A stretch of 60,307 bases of DNA from CAZTDP01 sp964612565 (GCA_964612565.1 CAZTDP010000006.1:1-60307), one strand, 5' to 3'; positions 24,113 through 33,557 are shown, counted from the first letter of the stretch. The notes: generated by a model from the letters alone, not told the origin. Translations and numbers: made by a program.

Positions 24113-24652
24113 TTAGAACACGTCAACGCGAACGGTTGCCCCGACTCCAGTGAGCGCCCCGGTGAAGTCGCGGACGCGTATCACGATCGAGGTCGCCGTG
24201 TACGAGTAGACAGTCACATCGGCAGCATCTCCGCTGTTCGCGTAGTTGTCGGCGCTACCGAGTTTCGCGACTGGTCTCCGATTTGAAACAGGCAGAACGT
24301 TTGCTGGCAGCGTGATTGTGTACTCGCCAGTTGTACCAGTCGGCGCAGCCGTGATGCTCGAGGTCGTCACCGTCGAGTGGCCGCATGCAACGGCAGATGG
24401 GTTCACGGTCCCCATTCCAGTCGCGACGTGCAGGTCAATGGACAGCGTTGGCATCATCCTCGCCAACCGCTGCACAAGCATCTCTACTTGCTTGAAGTCC
24501 TTCGCGGACATGTGCTCATTCGGGCGCGGCGGTTCGTTTGGATCGTCCTGAAATTGCAGGCCGCCCATGTCCTCGCAGAGAGCATCGGGGCGACGAGGGG
24601 CAATGCCGTTGGCGGGATCGCCCTCGAGAACGCAGTAGCTAGGTGCCGTCAT
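24113..24652 (-). CDS. Hypothetical baseplate-associated protein, 179 aa
   Basis: Starts by ATGA overlap with the J-like gene. Helix SAKDFKQVEMLVQRLARMMP in the middle, then a beta-rich Thr/Ser part that may be an Ig-like module. No family recognised. The position between J-like and gp48-like genes suggests a baseplate or fibre adaptor. Confidence 0.55.
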   Translation of the reverse strand: MTAPSYCVLEGDPANGIAPRRPDALCEDMGGLQFQDDPNEPPRPNEHMSAKDFKQVEMLVQRLARMMPTLSIDLHVATGMGTVNPSAVACGHSTVTTSSITAAPTGTTGEYTITLPANVLPVSNRRPVAKLGSADNYANSGDAADVTVYSYTATSIVIRVRDFTGALTGVGATVRVDVF

Positions 24653-26193
24653 GACTTGTAGATCCCAACGTCAGTGAGGAGAAACGCGTAGACGAGATCG
24701 GGCGCGCCGACCGCAAGTGTCGAGTACGGGATGGTCTCAAGGAATGTCGCACCAGCAACAGACGAAACGGCTGCCGGAATCCCGTTCGCGATGCGTGAGC
24801 CAATGTTTTGCGGCCATTTCGTCGCGGTTGGAGCTGGGCAGCGCACCTGCCGCTTGCCGTCCCCCGGTGGATACTCGACGGCCTCGCCGACCCCGGTGGT
24901 CGCGACCTGCTTGCCAATCTCGTCAACGATTCCCTGGAGAGCATCACTCCAGGGGCTCACGGATTGGCCAGCGATCGGAACGTATGACGTGTCGGAGAGG
25001 CCGGACCCGGCGTTGACTGTGATGTCCCAGGGACCGGTTCCGCTCACGGTGAGGATGGTCTTGCGGACCATCTTGCCGGTGGTTCTATCGAGTAGACCGA
25101 TCGTCGTTCCTGGCGACGGCTGCGTCTCTCCAGTGTAGACGCCGGACGCCTTCGAAATGCGAAAGCTCGTCGCGGTTGTAGCCGGCGACGCGGCGATGAC
25201 CTTGCGCGCGGTGCCTGCTCCGTACGTGGGCCACGGAGCGAAGTCGTTCCAACCTGCTCCGGTCGTGTCGAGCTCGACGCTGACCGCTACCGAGGTTGAC
25301 GCGTCTACGACCGTCATTGGCAGCAGTGAAAAATCACCAGGGAACCCCGACGGTGCCATGCCGTTGACCGCGTACTGGTAGAGCGCCGAGAGCTCGAGCG
25401 CTGACGGGGCGCGTGACTTCCACCACTGGTCGCTCTTCATGAGCGCGGTGATTCCGCACGTCCCAGGACCCAAGAGCGCCGGGTAGCAGAAGCCCTTTGC
25501 GACTGCGAGGCCGTGACCAGTCGTCTTCGCGCCATTCGAGAGCGTGCGCCCAGTCGAGTCCTTGAGAAGGGCCAGGATGTCTGCCTCATTCCCGTGGCTC
25601 GCTGGATTCGCTAGCATGTCCGAGATGCGAGCCTTCCACTCGTCGAGTGTTTCCTTTGCGCGCCCGCCGTAGATGCCGGTTCCATCGACAGACTCGGACA
25701 CCTCAGCCATCGCGTAGCAGCCTGGTCTCAACACAGACCAGTTGAGCTTCTTGCCGGCAGCGACGATGGTCCCGCTTCCGTAGTCGACGCTCGAAACGGG
25801 AACCAAATCGCCAGTGGCGTAGGCGGTCGCGGTCGCGTTCGTCGTCTCGAAGATCTGCTTCGTGTCGGGATCCGTGAGGCGATCGCCTGGTTGAATCGTG
25901 GAGCTCCCAGCCGCGTCCATGATGACGTAGCCTGTCGACTTCGACTCGAGTTGACGCGGGCATAGGTCACCGTACTGCGCCCTCGTCTCTTCCTCGGTGA
26001 GGTCTTTGAGCGGGATCTTGCGAGCGATCGCTACCGCGTTTGCGCTGTCGATTGCCAGCATTTCACCGACAGCCGAGGCGATGACGTACGGGTACGAGCC
26101 TTCGCCAACGTCGATGTCGTCGTTGCGATTCGACGCGTTTCGAAGGATCATGTCGCGCCACTGCGTGGCGTTGTAGGCGGTAGGATCAGGCAT
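24649..26193 (-). CDS. Baseplate J-like protein (Mu gp47)
   Basis: 514 residues. N-terminal YNATQWRDMILRNASNRN, then the J-like core with IQPGDRLTDPDTKQIFET and DEWKARISDMLANPASHGNEAD. J proteins form the wedge that closes the baseplate ring in contractile tails. An insertion in the second half is longer than in Mu gp47. Overlaps the gp25-like gene by 8 bases. Confidence 0.8.
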   Translation of the reverse strand: MPDPTAYNATQWRDMILRNASNRNDDIDVGEGSYPYVIASAVGEMLAIDSANAVAIARKIPLKDLTEEETRAQYGDLCPRQLESKSTGYVIMDAAGSSTIQPGDRLTDPDTKQIFETTNATATAYATGDLVPVSSVDYGSGTIVAAGKKLNWSVLRPGCYAMAEVSESVDGTGIYGGRAKETLDEWKARISDMLANPASHGNEADILALLKDSTGRTLSNGAKTTGHGLAVAKGFCYPALLGPGTCGITALMKSDQWWKSRAPSALELSALYQYAVNGMAPSGFPGDFSLLPMTVVDASTSVAVSVELDTTGAGWNDFAPWPTYGAGTARKVIAASPATTATSFRISKASGVYTGETQPSPGTTIGLLDRTTGKMVRKTILTVSGTGPWDITVNAGSGLSDTSYVPIAGQSVSPWSDALQGIVDEIGKQVATTGVGEAVEYPPGDGKRQVRCPAPTATKWPQNIGSRIANGIPAAVSSVAGATFLETIPYSTLAVGAPDLVYAFLLTDVGIYKS

Positions 26194-26611
26194 ACCACTC
26201 CAAGCGCTGCTCGTGCTGCATCACGTTGCGCGGGTCTGCGGTGACGAGGTTGACGTACGAGACCGTCACCTCGAGCCCGCTATTGCGGATTCGGTGCTCG
26301 ATCTTCGTGACAGTCGCTTTTCCTTCGGCGACGAGCCGAGAGAGCGGGAACGCACTCAGGACAGCCGAGCGCACATCGTCCGCGAGCGAAGGCGATCCGA
26401 GGTAACGGATCTGGCGAAGCTTGTTCCCCGTGGTTGGCGAAGTCGGAATCGATCCGGCGTCGACCGATAGTGAGAGCGCCATGCCCTCGTCGACGGGATG
26501 CACGCCAGCGATCTGGCCGTCGGCATTGAGGCGCAGATCTTTGGTCGCGCCGTCGTAGTAGACGCCGCCGGCAAGGTACGGGCGGCGCCCTGAGGGGAGT
26601 GTGGTCGTCAT
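26186..26611 (-). CDS. gp25/gp46-like baseplate wedge protein
   Basis: 141 residues immediately upstream of the J-like gene, the invariable place of gpW/gp25-type wedge proteins. The C-terminal part (DDVRSAVLSAFPLSRLV, EHRIRNSGLEVTVSYVNLVT) has the short helix and paired strands expected. Sequence similarity is modest, so context carries most weight. Confidence 0.6.
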   Translation of the reverse strand: MTTTLPSGRRPYLAGGVYYDGATKDLRLNADGQIAGVHPVDEGMALSLSVDAGSIPTSPTTGNKLRQIRYLGSPSLADDVRSAVLSAFPLSRLVAEGKATVTKIEHRIRNSGLEVTVSYVNLVTADPRNVMQHEQRLEWYA

Positions 26612-26614
26612 GGG

Positions 26615-26950
26615 TCAAACCTGGGCGTCGAGCGGGCAGGCCACGGCGGGCGGCTCGGGGATCGCGGGGACCTTCGGGAGGGCGGGAACGGGGGCAACCA
26701 AGGCGGGCACCGGCACCGTCGGGCACTTGAGCGTCATTCCCGGCACGCTGGGCGGCTGTGGAGGCGTCGGCGGCGCGGGAACCTTGGGCAGGGCAGGCGT
26801 CGGGACAACGACGCTAGGAGCGCTCATGGACGGGCATCCTGGCCACGGCGGAGCGGGAGGGGTAGGCGGCGTCGGGAGCTTGGGGACAGCTGGCACAGGG
26901 GCAACCAGTCCGGGAGGGACAGGCAGCGGGTAGGCGCAGCGGGAGGCCAT
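26615..26950 (-). CDS. Proline-rich repeat protein in the spike locus
   Basis: 111 residues, almost all made of Pro-rich repeats: LVAPVPAVPKLPTPP, then PTPALPKVPAPPTPP, then LVAPVPALPKVPAIPEPP, with Cys spaced between them (GCPS, LKCP, ACPL). It would form a stiff polyproline rod. ATG 26950 overlaps the spike stop, and the gp25-like gene follows after 3 bases, exactly where many phages encode a PAAR spike tip. A tip or spike-associated role is my inference. Confidence 0.6.
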   Translation of the reverse strand: MASRCAYPLPVPPGLVAPVPAVPKLPTPPTPPAPPWPGCPSMSAPSVVVPTPALPKVPAPPTPPQPPSVPGMTLKCPTVPVPALVAPVPALPKVPAIPEPPAVACPLDAQV

Positions 26951-27690
26951 CAGATGGCTTTGAGCATTTGGGTAGCGCAGGCTGGCGTTTGGAGGGCAGC
27001 AGCGAGCGCCGTAAGCGCCGCCATGACCTGCGCTTGGGTTGCTGGCGCACCGCCACCAGCGAACGCAGCAGATGCGGCGGTGATGGCCAGAGCGAACCCC
27101 GTAGCGTTGACGACGGATTGCCCACCAGCCCCACCAACACTGAGGCTCGTGTTGATCGTCAGCGCTCCGTTCACCGTCACCTCGGTGCCGTTGATCTGAA
27201 TGTACCCGCCGCCAGGCACGGAGATCATCCACCCGGTGTCGGTTTTGCAGTAGAGCAACGATCCGCCAGCGTGGCGCAACTCGATCAGATCTGCGTCATT
27301 CGCGTCGGCCCCCACCGTGATGGCGTGCGCCGAACTCCCGCGGGGGACGTACCAAAGTGTAGAGTGCTTGACCGCATCGAGCAGAACGAACGCGCCGTCG
27401 CTATTCCACTGCGCCGAGCTTCCCTGTGTGAGTGGCGGGCACTTGTCGTTGAAGCGCGGATCGTGCCCGAGCCAGGCGAACCCGCCGGCATTGGAGACGA
27501 GGCAGTTGCATCCGATCCCGTCGGCGAAGTCCACCGGGCGCGAAGCGAAACCGAATGGCGGCTGAAACTCGCGGCTCGAGAGCCCCGCGTTGTCCCCGAA
27601 CCCGATCGGGTTGATCCCGTACCAGGACTTGGCGTCCATGGCCGACGTCGAAACGACAGCCATGCGCAGCGAGTAGCCTTCGAACCTCAT
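26950..27690 (-). CDS. Baseplate spike protein, gpV/Mu gp45-like
   Basis: 246 residues. N-terminal beta region, then repeat strands GGGYIQINGTEVTVNGALTI typical of the triple beta-helix of gpV-type puncturing spikes; the end is helical and Ala-rich, unlike most spikes. Coupled by ATGA to the hub gene upstream. Forms the membrane-piercing needle under the hub. Confidence 0.75.
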   Translation of the reverse strand: MRFEGYSLRMAVVSTSAMDAKSWYGINPIGFGDNAGLSSREFQPPFGFASRPVDFADGIGCNCLVSNAGGFAWLGHDPRFNDKCPPLTQGSSAQWNSDGAFVLLDAVKHSTLWYVPRGSSAHAITVGADANDADLIELRHAGGSLLYCKTDTGWMISVPGGGYIQINGTEVTVNGALTINTSLSVGGAGGQSVVNATGFALAITAASAAFAGGGAPATQAQVMAALTALAAALQTPACATQMLKAI

Positions 27691-28982
27691 AGCGGATCAA
27701 CCAGCAGTGGAACAGATTCGCGTTTGACTTCGGACTCGCCAAGCACTTCGGTGTCTTCGCCGAGGTACATCAGGTCGGTCTGGCGCAAGAGGTGGAGCTT
27801 CGTCACGGTGCCGGATGCATCCCGCGAAAACTCGACCTTCTCGATGTACATGTCCTCGTGAATTCCAGGATCCATGAGGCGGTTGTCGTATTTCTCGAGG
27901 TACGGGAACGCGAGTTCGTCGTCGTCAACACGGACAACGGTGTCAGGCGTCCAGATGGCGCGTTCCGATGAGTTCCAGAGCACCGGGACCGTGTGCCCCG
28001 ACACCGTGTAGACCAGCGTGCGGTTCGCTCTACGTTCTTCGGCAAGCGTTCGGCGGGCCTTGTGCTGGCAGTCTTGCACCGTCTTGCAGTCGTTGTCATG
28101 CAGGATGAGGCAATCCGGGAACCCCATCGCGAACATCTCGAAGTCGTTCCACTCGCCATAGAGCGCGATCTGTCCGTTTTTGTCGGGCCGCCCCTTGCCG
28201 TAGACTCGGCACCAGGCGTGACGCGCCGATGTGCGATTCTGGAACGCGTGCGAGACGACGTTGCCGGTCGTACGATCCTGCCCGCGGTAGCGGTAGATCG
28301 AGTAGATCGGCTCCATGAACGCGGTGGGGCGCGCGAGGATGAGATCCCCGTCTGCCCCGCACCAGAGATAGAGACCGATTCGCTTGTACTGCGCGACGAG
28401 GAAATCCCACCACGACTGGCCGATTTCACAGTCAACCTTCTGGTATTCGATCTTGGCTCCGCTCGGCGTCGATAGGTTGGTCTCGATGACCTCGATCGAC
28501 TTCTGGCCGCCCTTGAGCTTCGACTTTACGCGGCTGGCGGCGTTGCGGTTCGCCACGTTGCCGGCGACCAGCTTCGTGTTCTGGTACCCGACGATCCTCA
28601 AGACCTCCTTCGTTAGGTCGAAGTACGTCGGAGTTCCCCAGGCCTTTTCCTCAATGACGTAGTTTTTCGTGAGCGGCGCCAGCAAGTCGCGGCCCTCGAC
28701 GCTCACTTCGGTAGCCCCTGATCCTGGGCTTGCTGTCGTGTCCTCGATCAGCCCAGTGAAGATTTTGGTGTTGCCCAAGAAAAGCGTCACGCGTTGGCGC
28801 GGCCGCATCGCCGAGAGCAACTCCCTCGACAGGTCACCGCTCCCAACAGTGAACGAGAACGTCGACGGCTGCTGAAGGATCCCGCGCGTGAACGAGTAGC
28901 GGGTCGCGTTCGAGATGCAGCGCCCGTCGACCTGAAGCGTCAACTGGTCGTCGAGGCCCCCGAGGGCTTCCTTCGTAGCCAT
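27687..28982 (-). CDS. Baseplate hub protein, Mu gpP/gp44-like
   Basis: 431 residues. Starts with LTLQVDGRCISNATRYSFTRG and VTLFLGNTKIFTGLIEDT, the first beta-barrel of gpP-type hubs, then VEGRDLLAPLTKNYVIEE; a helical insertion holds a Lys-rich patch. Located between the gpN-like and spike genes as in Mu. Connects tube and spike. Confidence 0.75.
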   Translation of the reverse strand: MATKEALGGLDDQLTLQVDGRCISNATRYSFTRGILQQPSTFSFTVGSGDLSRELLSAMRPRQRVTLFLGNTKIFTGLIEDTTASPGSGATEVSVEGRDLLAPLTKNYVIEEKAWGTPTYFDLTKEVLRIVGYQNTKLVAGNVANRNAASRVKSKLKGGQKSIEVIETNLSTPSGAKIEYQKVDCEIGQSWWDFLVAQYKRIGLYLWCGADGDLILARPTAFMEPIYSIYRYRGQDRTTGNVVSHAFQNRTSARHAWCRVYGKGRPDKNGQIALYGEWNDFEMFAMGFPDCLILHDNDCKTVQDCQHKARRTLAEERRANRTLVYTVSGHTVPVLWNSSERAIWTPDTVVRVDDDELAFPYLEKYDNRLMDPGIHEDMYIEKVEFSRDASGTVTKLHLLRQTDLMYLGEDTEVLGESEVKRESVPLLVDPL

Positions 28983-29884
28983 CAGGCGGCGTCCTTGTAG
29001 TAACGGATCGCGGTGCCCTGCGGAATCGAGAGCGGGTCGTTGATGCTGTTCAGGGAGAGCAGTTCAGCGCTTCTGGCTGTCGTGCCGTAGATCTGAACCG
29101 AGACCTCCGAGAGCGTCGACAGGTGCCGCACGTTGTAGAGCGAGGTCGAGATCCCGATCGATTGCTGGTCGTCGCGGACCCGCCGAACCTCTGACAGCAA
29201 CTGGTGAAGAGAATCACAGAGCGTGAAGTTTGCCGGATCGCCGATGAAGTCAGCCGTTGCGAACAGCTCCCGCAGCATGTTGATCGCGGCGCCGCACTTC
29301 GCTTCCAACAGGTTGTTGTAGAGGTCAAACTGGTCCTTGTAGGCCAGAACGTCCGAGCACGCGCGCATGACGCGGTCGAAGAGGTTTTGCTTCGAGCCCG
29401 GCAGCTTCCGAATCTCGCTCTCGGCTGCCAGCTTCGCGTTCGTTATCCCGCGCGACTTCTGTGCGATGGCGCTCTCGATGAGGCGTAGCCGCTCTTGGTC
29501 TTCGCGAAACTTGAGCGTGACGGCCTCGCCACTCGTGACGGAGCTTCGGAGCGTGCGCTGCCAGTTGGTGCAGTAGGCGCGGATCGGGGTGCCGATCTGC
29601 GGGAGCACCAGGTCTTTCGTCTCGCCGGCATCGAACAGAGCCATGAGCTTGTTCAGGTTTCCGGGCCACAGATCCGCGTACTGCTTCGGCACGAAATCGC
29701 CGTGGAACTTGGACGTGACGTTGAAGACGTAAAGCTTGCGCCCAAGCTTCTCAGGCGCACCACCAGGGCTGTGCGGGTACTCGTGCACGTGGTCCCGCAT
29801 CTCGCCGTCAATCGTGATCTCGACGTAGGGAAACGAGATGCCGTCGAACGACAGCTGGACGAGTTTTCGCGTGAGGTTCGGCAT
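28982..29884 (-). CDS. DNA-circulation/tail hub protein, Mu gpN-like
   Basis: 300 residues. The N-terminal LVQLSFDGISFPYVEI and HEYPHSPGGAPEKLGRK match the DNA_circ_N domain of Mu gpN; the C-terminus (YGTTARSAELLSLNSINDP then IPQGTAIRYY) is LysM-like. Family members sit at the tube end and contact the tape measure. Position after the tape measure gene agrees. Confidence 0.75.
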   Translation of the reverse strand: MPNLTRKLVQLSFDGISFPYVEITIDGEMRDHVHEYPHSPGGAPEKLGRKLYVFNVTSKFHGDFVPKQYADLWPGNLNKLMALFDAGETKDLVLPQIGTPIRAYCTNWQRTLRSSVTSGEAVTLKFREDQERLRLIESAIAQKSRGITNAKLAAESEIRKLPGSKQNLFDRVMRACSDVLAYKDQFDLYNNLLEAKCGAAINMLRELFATADFIGDPANFTLCDSLHQLLSEVRRVRDDQQSIGISTSLYNVRHLSTLSEVSVQIYGTTARSAELLSLNSINDPLSIPQGTAIRYYKDAA

Positions 29885-32286
29885 TACTGCGTGACCGTGG
29901 GCGGGCCGCCGAGGCTAGGTGTCCCCATCTCGGAAAAGAGCTTGAAGTCTTCGGTGTTTGTGACGCGGACCTGGAGGGTCTTCGAGAGCTGTCCGGTTAG
30001 CTCACGGGCAACGACGGCTGTGATGTCGGTGACACTCACCTGTTTCCCGTTTGCGTCGACCTGTGATCCTCGCGCATTGTCGAGTGTCGCCTTGTCGGAG
30101 GCGAATTGACGGCGCGCGTCCATGTCGCGGGCTGAGCTATCGATGGCGGCAAGCGTGTTGAAGTAGATGTCGGAGTTTCCGAATAGCCTATCAACGAAGC
30201 CTCTTGACCCTTCGTCCTGCTCGAGGTTCGTCTTTGCCCGCTTCACTGCCGCGGCTCGCTCCTCGTCGGTCTTCGCGTTCCCGTACTCCTCTTGGAAGTC
30301 GAATAAGATTCCGTTCCCGGATTTCGCTTGACGCGCCTTTGCTTCATTCACAACCGTGCTTGCAGAGTTGAGGACAGCAGTAGTGATCATGAATGTGGCA
30401 GCGCCAAGCGCGAGCGCCCCCATTGAGTTCGCAACGACACCCATGCCGCCGCTCAAGGCACCACCAACCGAGGCCCCGCCGCTGGAAAGCAGACCAGCGA
30501 CACCGCTACCAACCCCGGTAGCGCCTCCGCCACCACCAACCGCCCCACCAATCAACCCATGGATCCCGCGCTCCAAGATGAGCCGCCCGAAGGACTCGGT
30601 AGCCGCCCGCGCGACGCTTGCACCGAGCAGCACCATGACGGCCTGCCACGGGTTCCCTGCTGCCCACGCAACCGCGTCCGAGAACGTGTTGGCGAGCTCG
30701 AGAGCCTTGGGCGCAAGCTGCTCGAGCGCCGGCAAGAGCCGGTTTGCCATCGAGGTCGTGATGACATCGAGCTTGTTCTGGAACTCTGCCGCTCGTGCCG
30801 CGGTGGTCTTGTTGTAGTCTTCGAGGTTCGCCTTCTCGACGTCCTTCGTCATCTGCGCCGACATGAACGGCTTGATCTTCTCGAGCGCCGCCTGCCAGCC
30901 CTTCTCGCCACCTCCGGCCGCGTTGAACGCGTTCGTGAGACCGCGGATCGGTTTCTGCCCAAGCGTGTCGGCCCACATCTGCGTCATGGCGGGGATGTTC
31001 CCCTTTGACGCGATGAGCGAGTCCTTGATGATGTCCAGGATCGGGCGCTTCTGCGTACCGGACTCATTGAACAGGTTGACGCCGTGGCGCTTGAACGAGT
31101 TGATGCGAGCGCCCTTCGACGTCGTGTTCGCGAATGCCGCGATAGACCGCGCCGCGTCTGCGCCGGAAGTTGCGCCGCCCTCTGCAATCGAGAGCTGGGT
31201 GAGTGCCGAGAGCTCCAATATGTTCTTCGAAACGTCGCCCTGGAACATCTTCGCGTTGGCCGCGATTCGCCCCATTTGAGAGGCGTACTCTTCCATTTCA
31301 ACGGCGCCAACCGCAGTCTGTCCGACAATGCCGCGCATCACGTCAAGCGTGCGCTCGGCTGCGTCGGGCATGCCATTGAGCTGGTTGTAGACGAAGCCAG
31401 CCGCGCTGCCCATCTCGCCCATGTTCGCCCCCGACGCGAGGGTCATTGCGGCAAGGTCCTGCGCGTACTTCGATGCCGCCTCAAAGTCACCAGTCTTGCC
31501 GGTGAACGCGCGCATCATCTCGGTGATTTGCTCAGGGTCTGTCTTGAGCGCGGTCCCAACTTCGAGGGACTTTCCAGTCCAGAACGCTCCGCCTTGGCTC
31601 TTGCCGGTGGCGATCCGCTCTTGCTGGGCGAGACCCATGCCTGCGGTCTCACGCTCGCGAGCTCGAGCCACGCCCCCAGATAGGGACATGTCGATACCGG
31701 CGCCCCGCATGAGGTCGCCAGCCACGCGCTTCGAATAGCCAAGGGCCCCTTCTGGACGCGGGAAAAAGAACCGCGTCGCACGGTGGCTTGTGCGCGTCGC
31801 AAACCGGTCAATCTCGCGCGCCTGCTTGTATTCCTCGCGATAGCGCTCCCGGGCAGCCTGGCGCTGCACGCGGTTCATTTCGCGCTGGACGGCCTGCTGG
31901 GCCTTGACCATGCGCGCCTGGGACTCGCGCTCTGCCTTCTCCTCCTGGGAGATGGTAGCGAGGCGATCCCGTGTGCGCTCACGATTCAATCGGGCCTGGG
32001 CAAGCGCGGTAGCCCGCTCGGTTCGCAGTTGCTCGACAGCGATCGCGCGATTCAGTCGCGATTTCTCGCGGTACATGTCGCGCTCGATCTTCAGTTGCAT
32101 CGATGCGACCTGCTTGGCGGACAGCATCAGCTGTGAGTTCTGCTTCTGCTGGTCGCTCGTGGCTTTCCCGGATTCCCGCCTGGTCGTCTCGAAGGCACGC
32201 TTCGACCGCTTCTCGATGTCCGTGAACACGGAGTCGATGGAGCGGTCTTGGGCAGCTCCGATTCTGACGATGATGTCGGCGGGCAT
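29884..32286 (-). CDS. Tail tape measure protein
   Basis: 800 residues. Long charged coiled coil (about 30-170), a TP901-type core (TGKTGDFEAASKYAQDLAAM, then a Gly/Ala-rich part), and hydrophobic glycine-rich segments (about 565-650) able to cross a membrane. Length sets tail length; 800 residues would predict a tail near 120 nm at about 0.15 nm per residue. Flanked by chaperone and hub genes as usual. Confidence 0.85.
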   Translation of the reverse strand: MPADIIVRIGAAQDRSIDSVFTDIEKRSKRAFETTRRESGKATSDQQKQNSQLMLSAKQVASMQLKIERDMYREKSRLNRAIAVEQLRTERATALAQARLNRERTRDRLATISQEEKAERESQARMVKAQQAVQREMNRVQRQAARERYREEYKQAREIDRFATRTSHRATRFFFPRPEGALGYSKRVAGDLMRGAGIDMSLSGGVARARERETAGMGLAQQERIATGKSQGGAFWTGKSLEVGTALKTDPEQITEMMRAFTGKTGDFEAASKYAQDLAAMTLASGANMGEMGSAAGFVYNQLNGMPDAAERTLDVMRGIVGQTAVGAVEMEEYASQMGRIAANAKMFQGDVSKNILELSALTQLSIAEGGATSGADAARSIAAFANTTSKGARINSFKRHGVNLFNESGTQKRPILDIIKDSLIASKGNIPAMTQMWADTLGQKPIRGLTNAFNAAGGGEKGWQAALEKIKPFMSAQMTKDVEKANLEDYNKTTAARAAEFQNKLDVITTSMANRLLPALEQLAPKALELANTFSDAVAWAAGNPWQAVMVLLGASVARAATESFGRLILERGIHGLIGGAVGGGGGATGVGSGVAGLLSSGGASVGGALSGGMGVVANSMGALALGAATFMITTAVLNSASTVVNEAKARQAKSGNGILFDFQEEYGNAKTDEERAAAVKRAKTNLEQDEGSRGFVDRLFGNSDIYFNTLAAIDSSARDMDARRQFASDKATLDNARGSQVDANGKQVSVTDITAVVARELTGQLSKTLQVRVTNTEDFKLFSEMGTPSLGGPPTVTQ

Positions 32287-32292
32287 GGGTCG

Positions 32293-32814
32293 TTACGGCT
32301 TCAGTTCGTCGAGCAGGAAACGGGAGAGTCGTCGAAAGCGAGCGGCGCGGTTCGGTGAGGTGGCTTCGAGGATCCCGACGGTCCCCTCGGAGATGGCCTC
32401 GGCTAGGTCGTAGAGCTCGTCGTCGTTCGCCTCGGGGGAGATGGGCGACGTCTCGATCATCAACCGCTCGAGCTCGTCGTAGATGGCCTGGATGGCCTCG
32501 GGACGCAGCGCGGTCGGGATCTGAGTGTCTGGCGCAGGGAACAGCTCGGGAGGCTGCGACGCATCCTCGGGATCGCACAGGGCAACCGCAGCGGCGCACG
32601 TGATGAGCTCCCGCTTGTAGTTCTCGGGGGACTTCTCCGAACGCTCCTTCGCGATCGCCTGCGCGTACGTGAGGTCTCCGTCGGACAAGAAGCGGAGCCC
32701 AAGCTTGACCGAGGTAAGCGGGCGGTCCTTGCTGGCGCTCGCCCAGTGCTCAGGCTTCAGCAGGAAGTGCCCAGCTGGCAGCGGCTTCTGCTCGGTCTGC
32801 TGCGCGTAGTTCAC
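32293..32814 (-). CDS. Tail assembly chaperone-like protein 2
   Basis: 173 residues from GTG 32814, which overlaps the zero-frame stop of the upstream gene (GTGA). Mostly helical and acidic, with no structural-protein motif. Lies directly before the tape measure, the position of tail assembly chaperones (Mu gp41). May cooperate with the frameshifted protein upstream. Confidence 0.55.
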   Translation of the reverse strand: MNYAQQTEQKPLPAGHFLLKPEHWASASKDRPLTSVKLGLRFLSDGDLTYAQAIAKERSEKSPENYKRELITCAAAVALCDPEDASQPPELFPAPDTQIPTALRPEAIQAIYDELERLMIETSPISPEANDDELYDLAEAISEGTVGILEATSPNRAARFRRLSRFLLDELKP

Positions 32815-33557
32815 CGCCGCTTACCCTTCGTCGTCTTCTTGCTTCTGGCCGCCGAACTTCCAGCTTTCGAGGGTGACCGATTTGCCCTTGGCAGCGAGGC
32901 GTCCAAGCTGCTCGGCTCGGTACTTGAGAGCCCGGAAGCGATGGAGCTCCAAGCGGGGGACGCGACTAGCAGCGCAGCCAAAGTATGCGTGAATTTCAAC
33001 CGCAGACCCGGCCGCATATAGGCTAAAAAATCAGCGTCGTCCGCTGCCTTCTCAGCCGCTTCGGCAAGGCGATAGTCCTGCAGCGTGTTCGCTTGCGGGT
33101 TTACCTTGTCGCGCCAGATCTCGTAACGCTCGTAGAGGTAAGCAACCGTGTCCGCCGTGATGTTGCGCTTCGGATCGTTACGCAGCGTCTCGGCCGCTTC
33201 CTCGATCGTGTCCCCGAAAAACAACAGCGGCGCACGTGGATCAGTATCCGGATCCACGCACGCCGTAGCGAGCAGGTACACCCGGAGCGCCTTGACGCAG
33301 ATCGGGTGCACGTCGTCGTATTTCTCCACCCCTTGGCTGCGCGCGTAGGCCTCGGCGAGTCGATGACACGTGTCCTCTTCGCCGTCCGTTAGGGCACGAA
33401 TGCCGCACACGGGAGCCGTCGAAACCGAGTCGCGAGACGCTTGCGCGCGCTGCTCGTCGGTACCTTGCTGCAGCCCGTGAGGCAGGTTCGCCAACGGCAC
33501 GACGACGCGCTCGAAGGCCCAGCCACTCGCGGGGATCTTGTTGTCTGAGTAACGCAT
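32811..33557 (-). CDS. Tail assembly chaperone-like protein 1 (zero frame), with -1 frameshift site
   Basis: 248 residues in the zero frame. The first 176 are shared helical sequence; the last 72 are Ser/Ala/Lys-rich and less protein-like. A slippery heptamer at 33030-33024 would give a -1 product with a different tail ending at 32821. The zero-frame stop overlaps the next GTG start, like most gene pairs in this phage, so both frames may be used. The position between the tube and tape measure matches G/GT chaperones. Confidence 0.6.
   Translation of the reverse strand: MRYSDNKIPASGWAFERVVVPLANLPHGLQQGTDEQRAQASRDSVSTAPVCGIRALTDGEEDTCHRLAEAYARSQGVEKYDDVHPICVKALRVYLLATACVDPDTDPRAPLLFFGDTIEEAAETLRNDPKRNITADTVAYLYERYEIWRDKVNPQANTLQDYRLAEAAEKAADDADFLAYMRPGLRLKFTHTLAALLVASPAWSSIASGLSSTEPSSLDASLPRANRSPSKAGSSAARSKKTTKGKRR
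32821..33024 (-). CDS. -1 frame extension of the chaperone gene (fused product)
   Basis: After a -1 slip at T TTT TTA the frame reads 67 codons to a TAA at 32821-32823. The extension looks like ordinary protein (RAEQLGRLAAKGKSVTLESW, acidic end KQEDDEG) and more natural than the zero-frame tail. This resembles the GT fusion of other tailed phages; an assembly error in the A6 run is the alternative. Confidence 0.5.
   Translation of the reverse strand, partial: SLYAAGSAVEIHAYFGCAASRVPRLELHRFRALKYRAEQLGRLAAKGKSVTLESWKFGGQKQEDDEG
33024..33030 (-). promoter_or_regulatory. Slippery heptamer T TTT TTA
   Basis: On the minus strand the codons GAT-TTT-TTA place the canonical X-XXY-YYZ heptamer T-TTT-TTA in the right phase for -1 slippage, 72 codons before the zero-frame stop. 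It lies in the gene at the tail-chaperone position. Confidence 0.6.
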
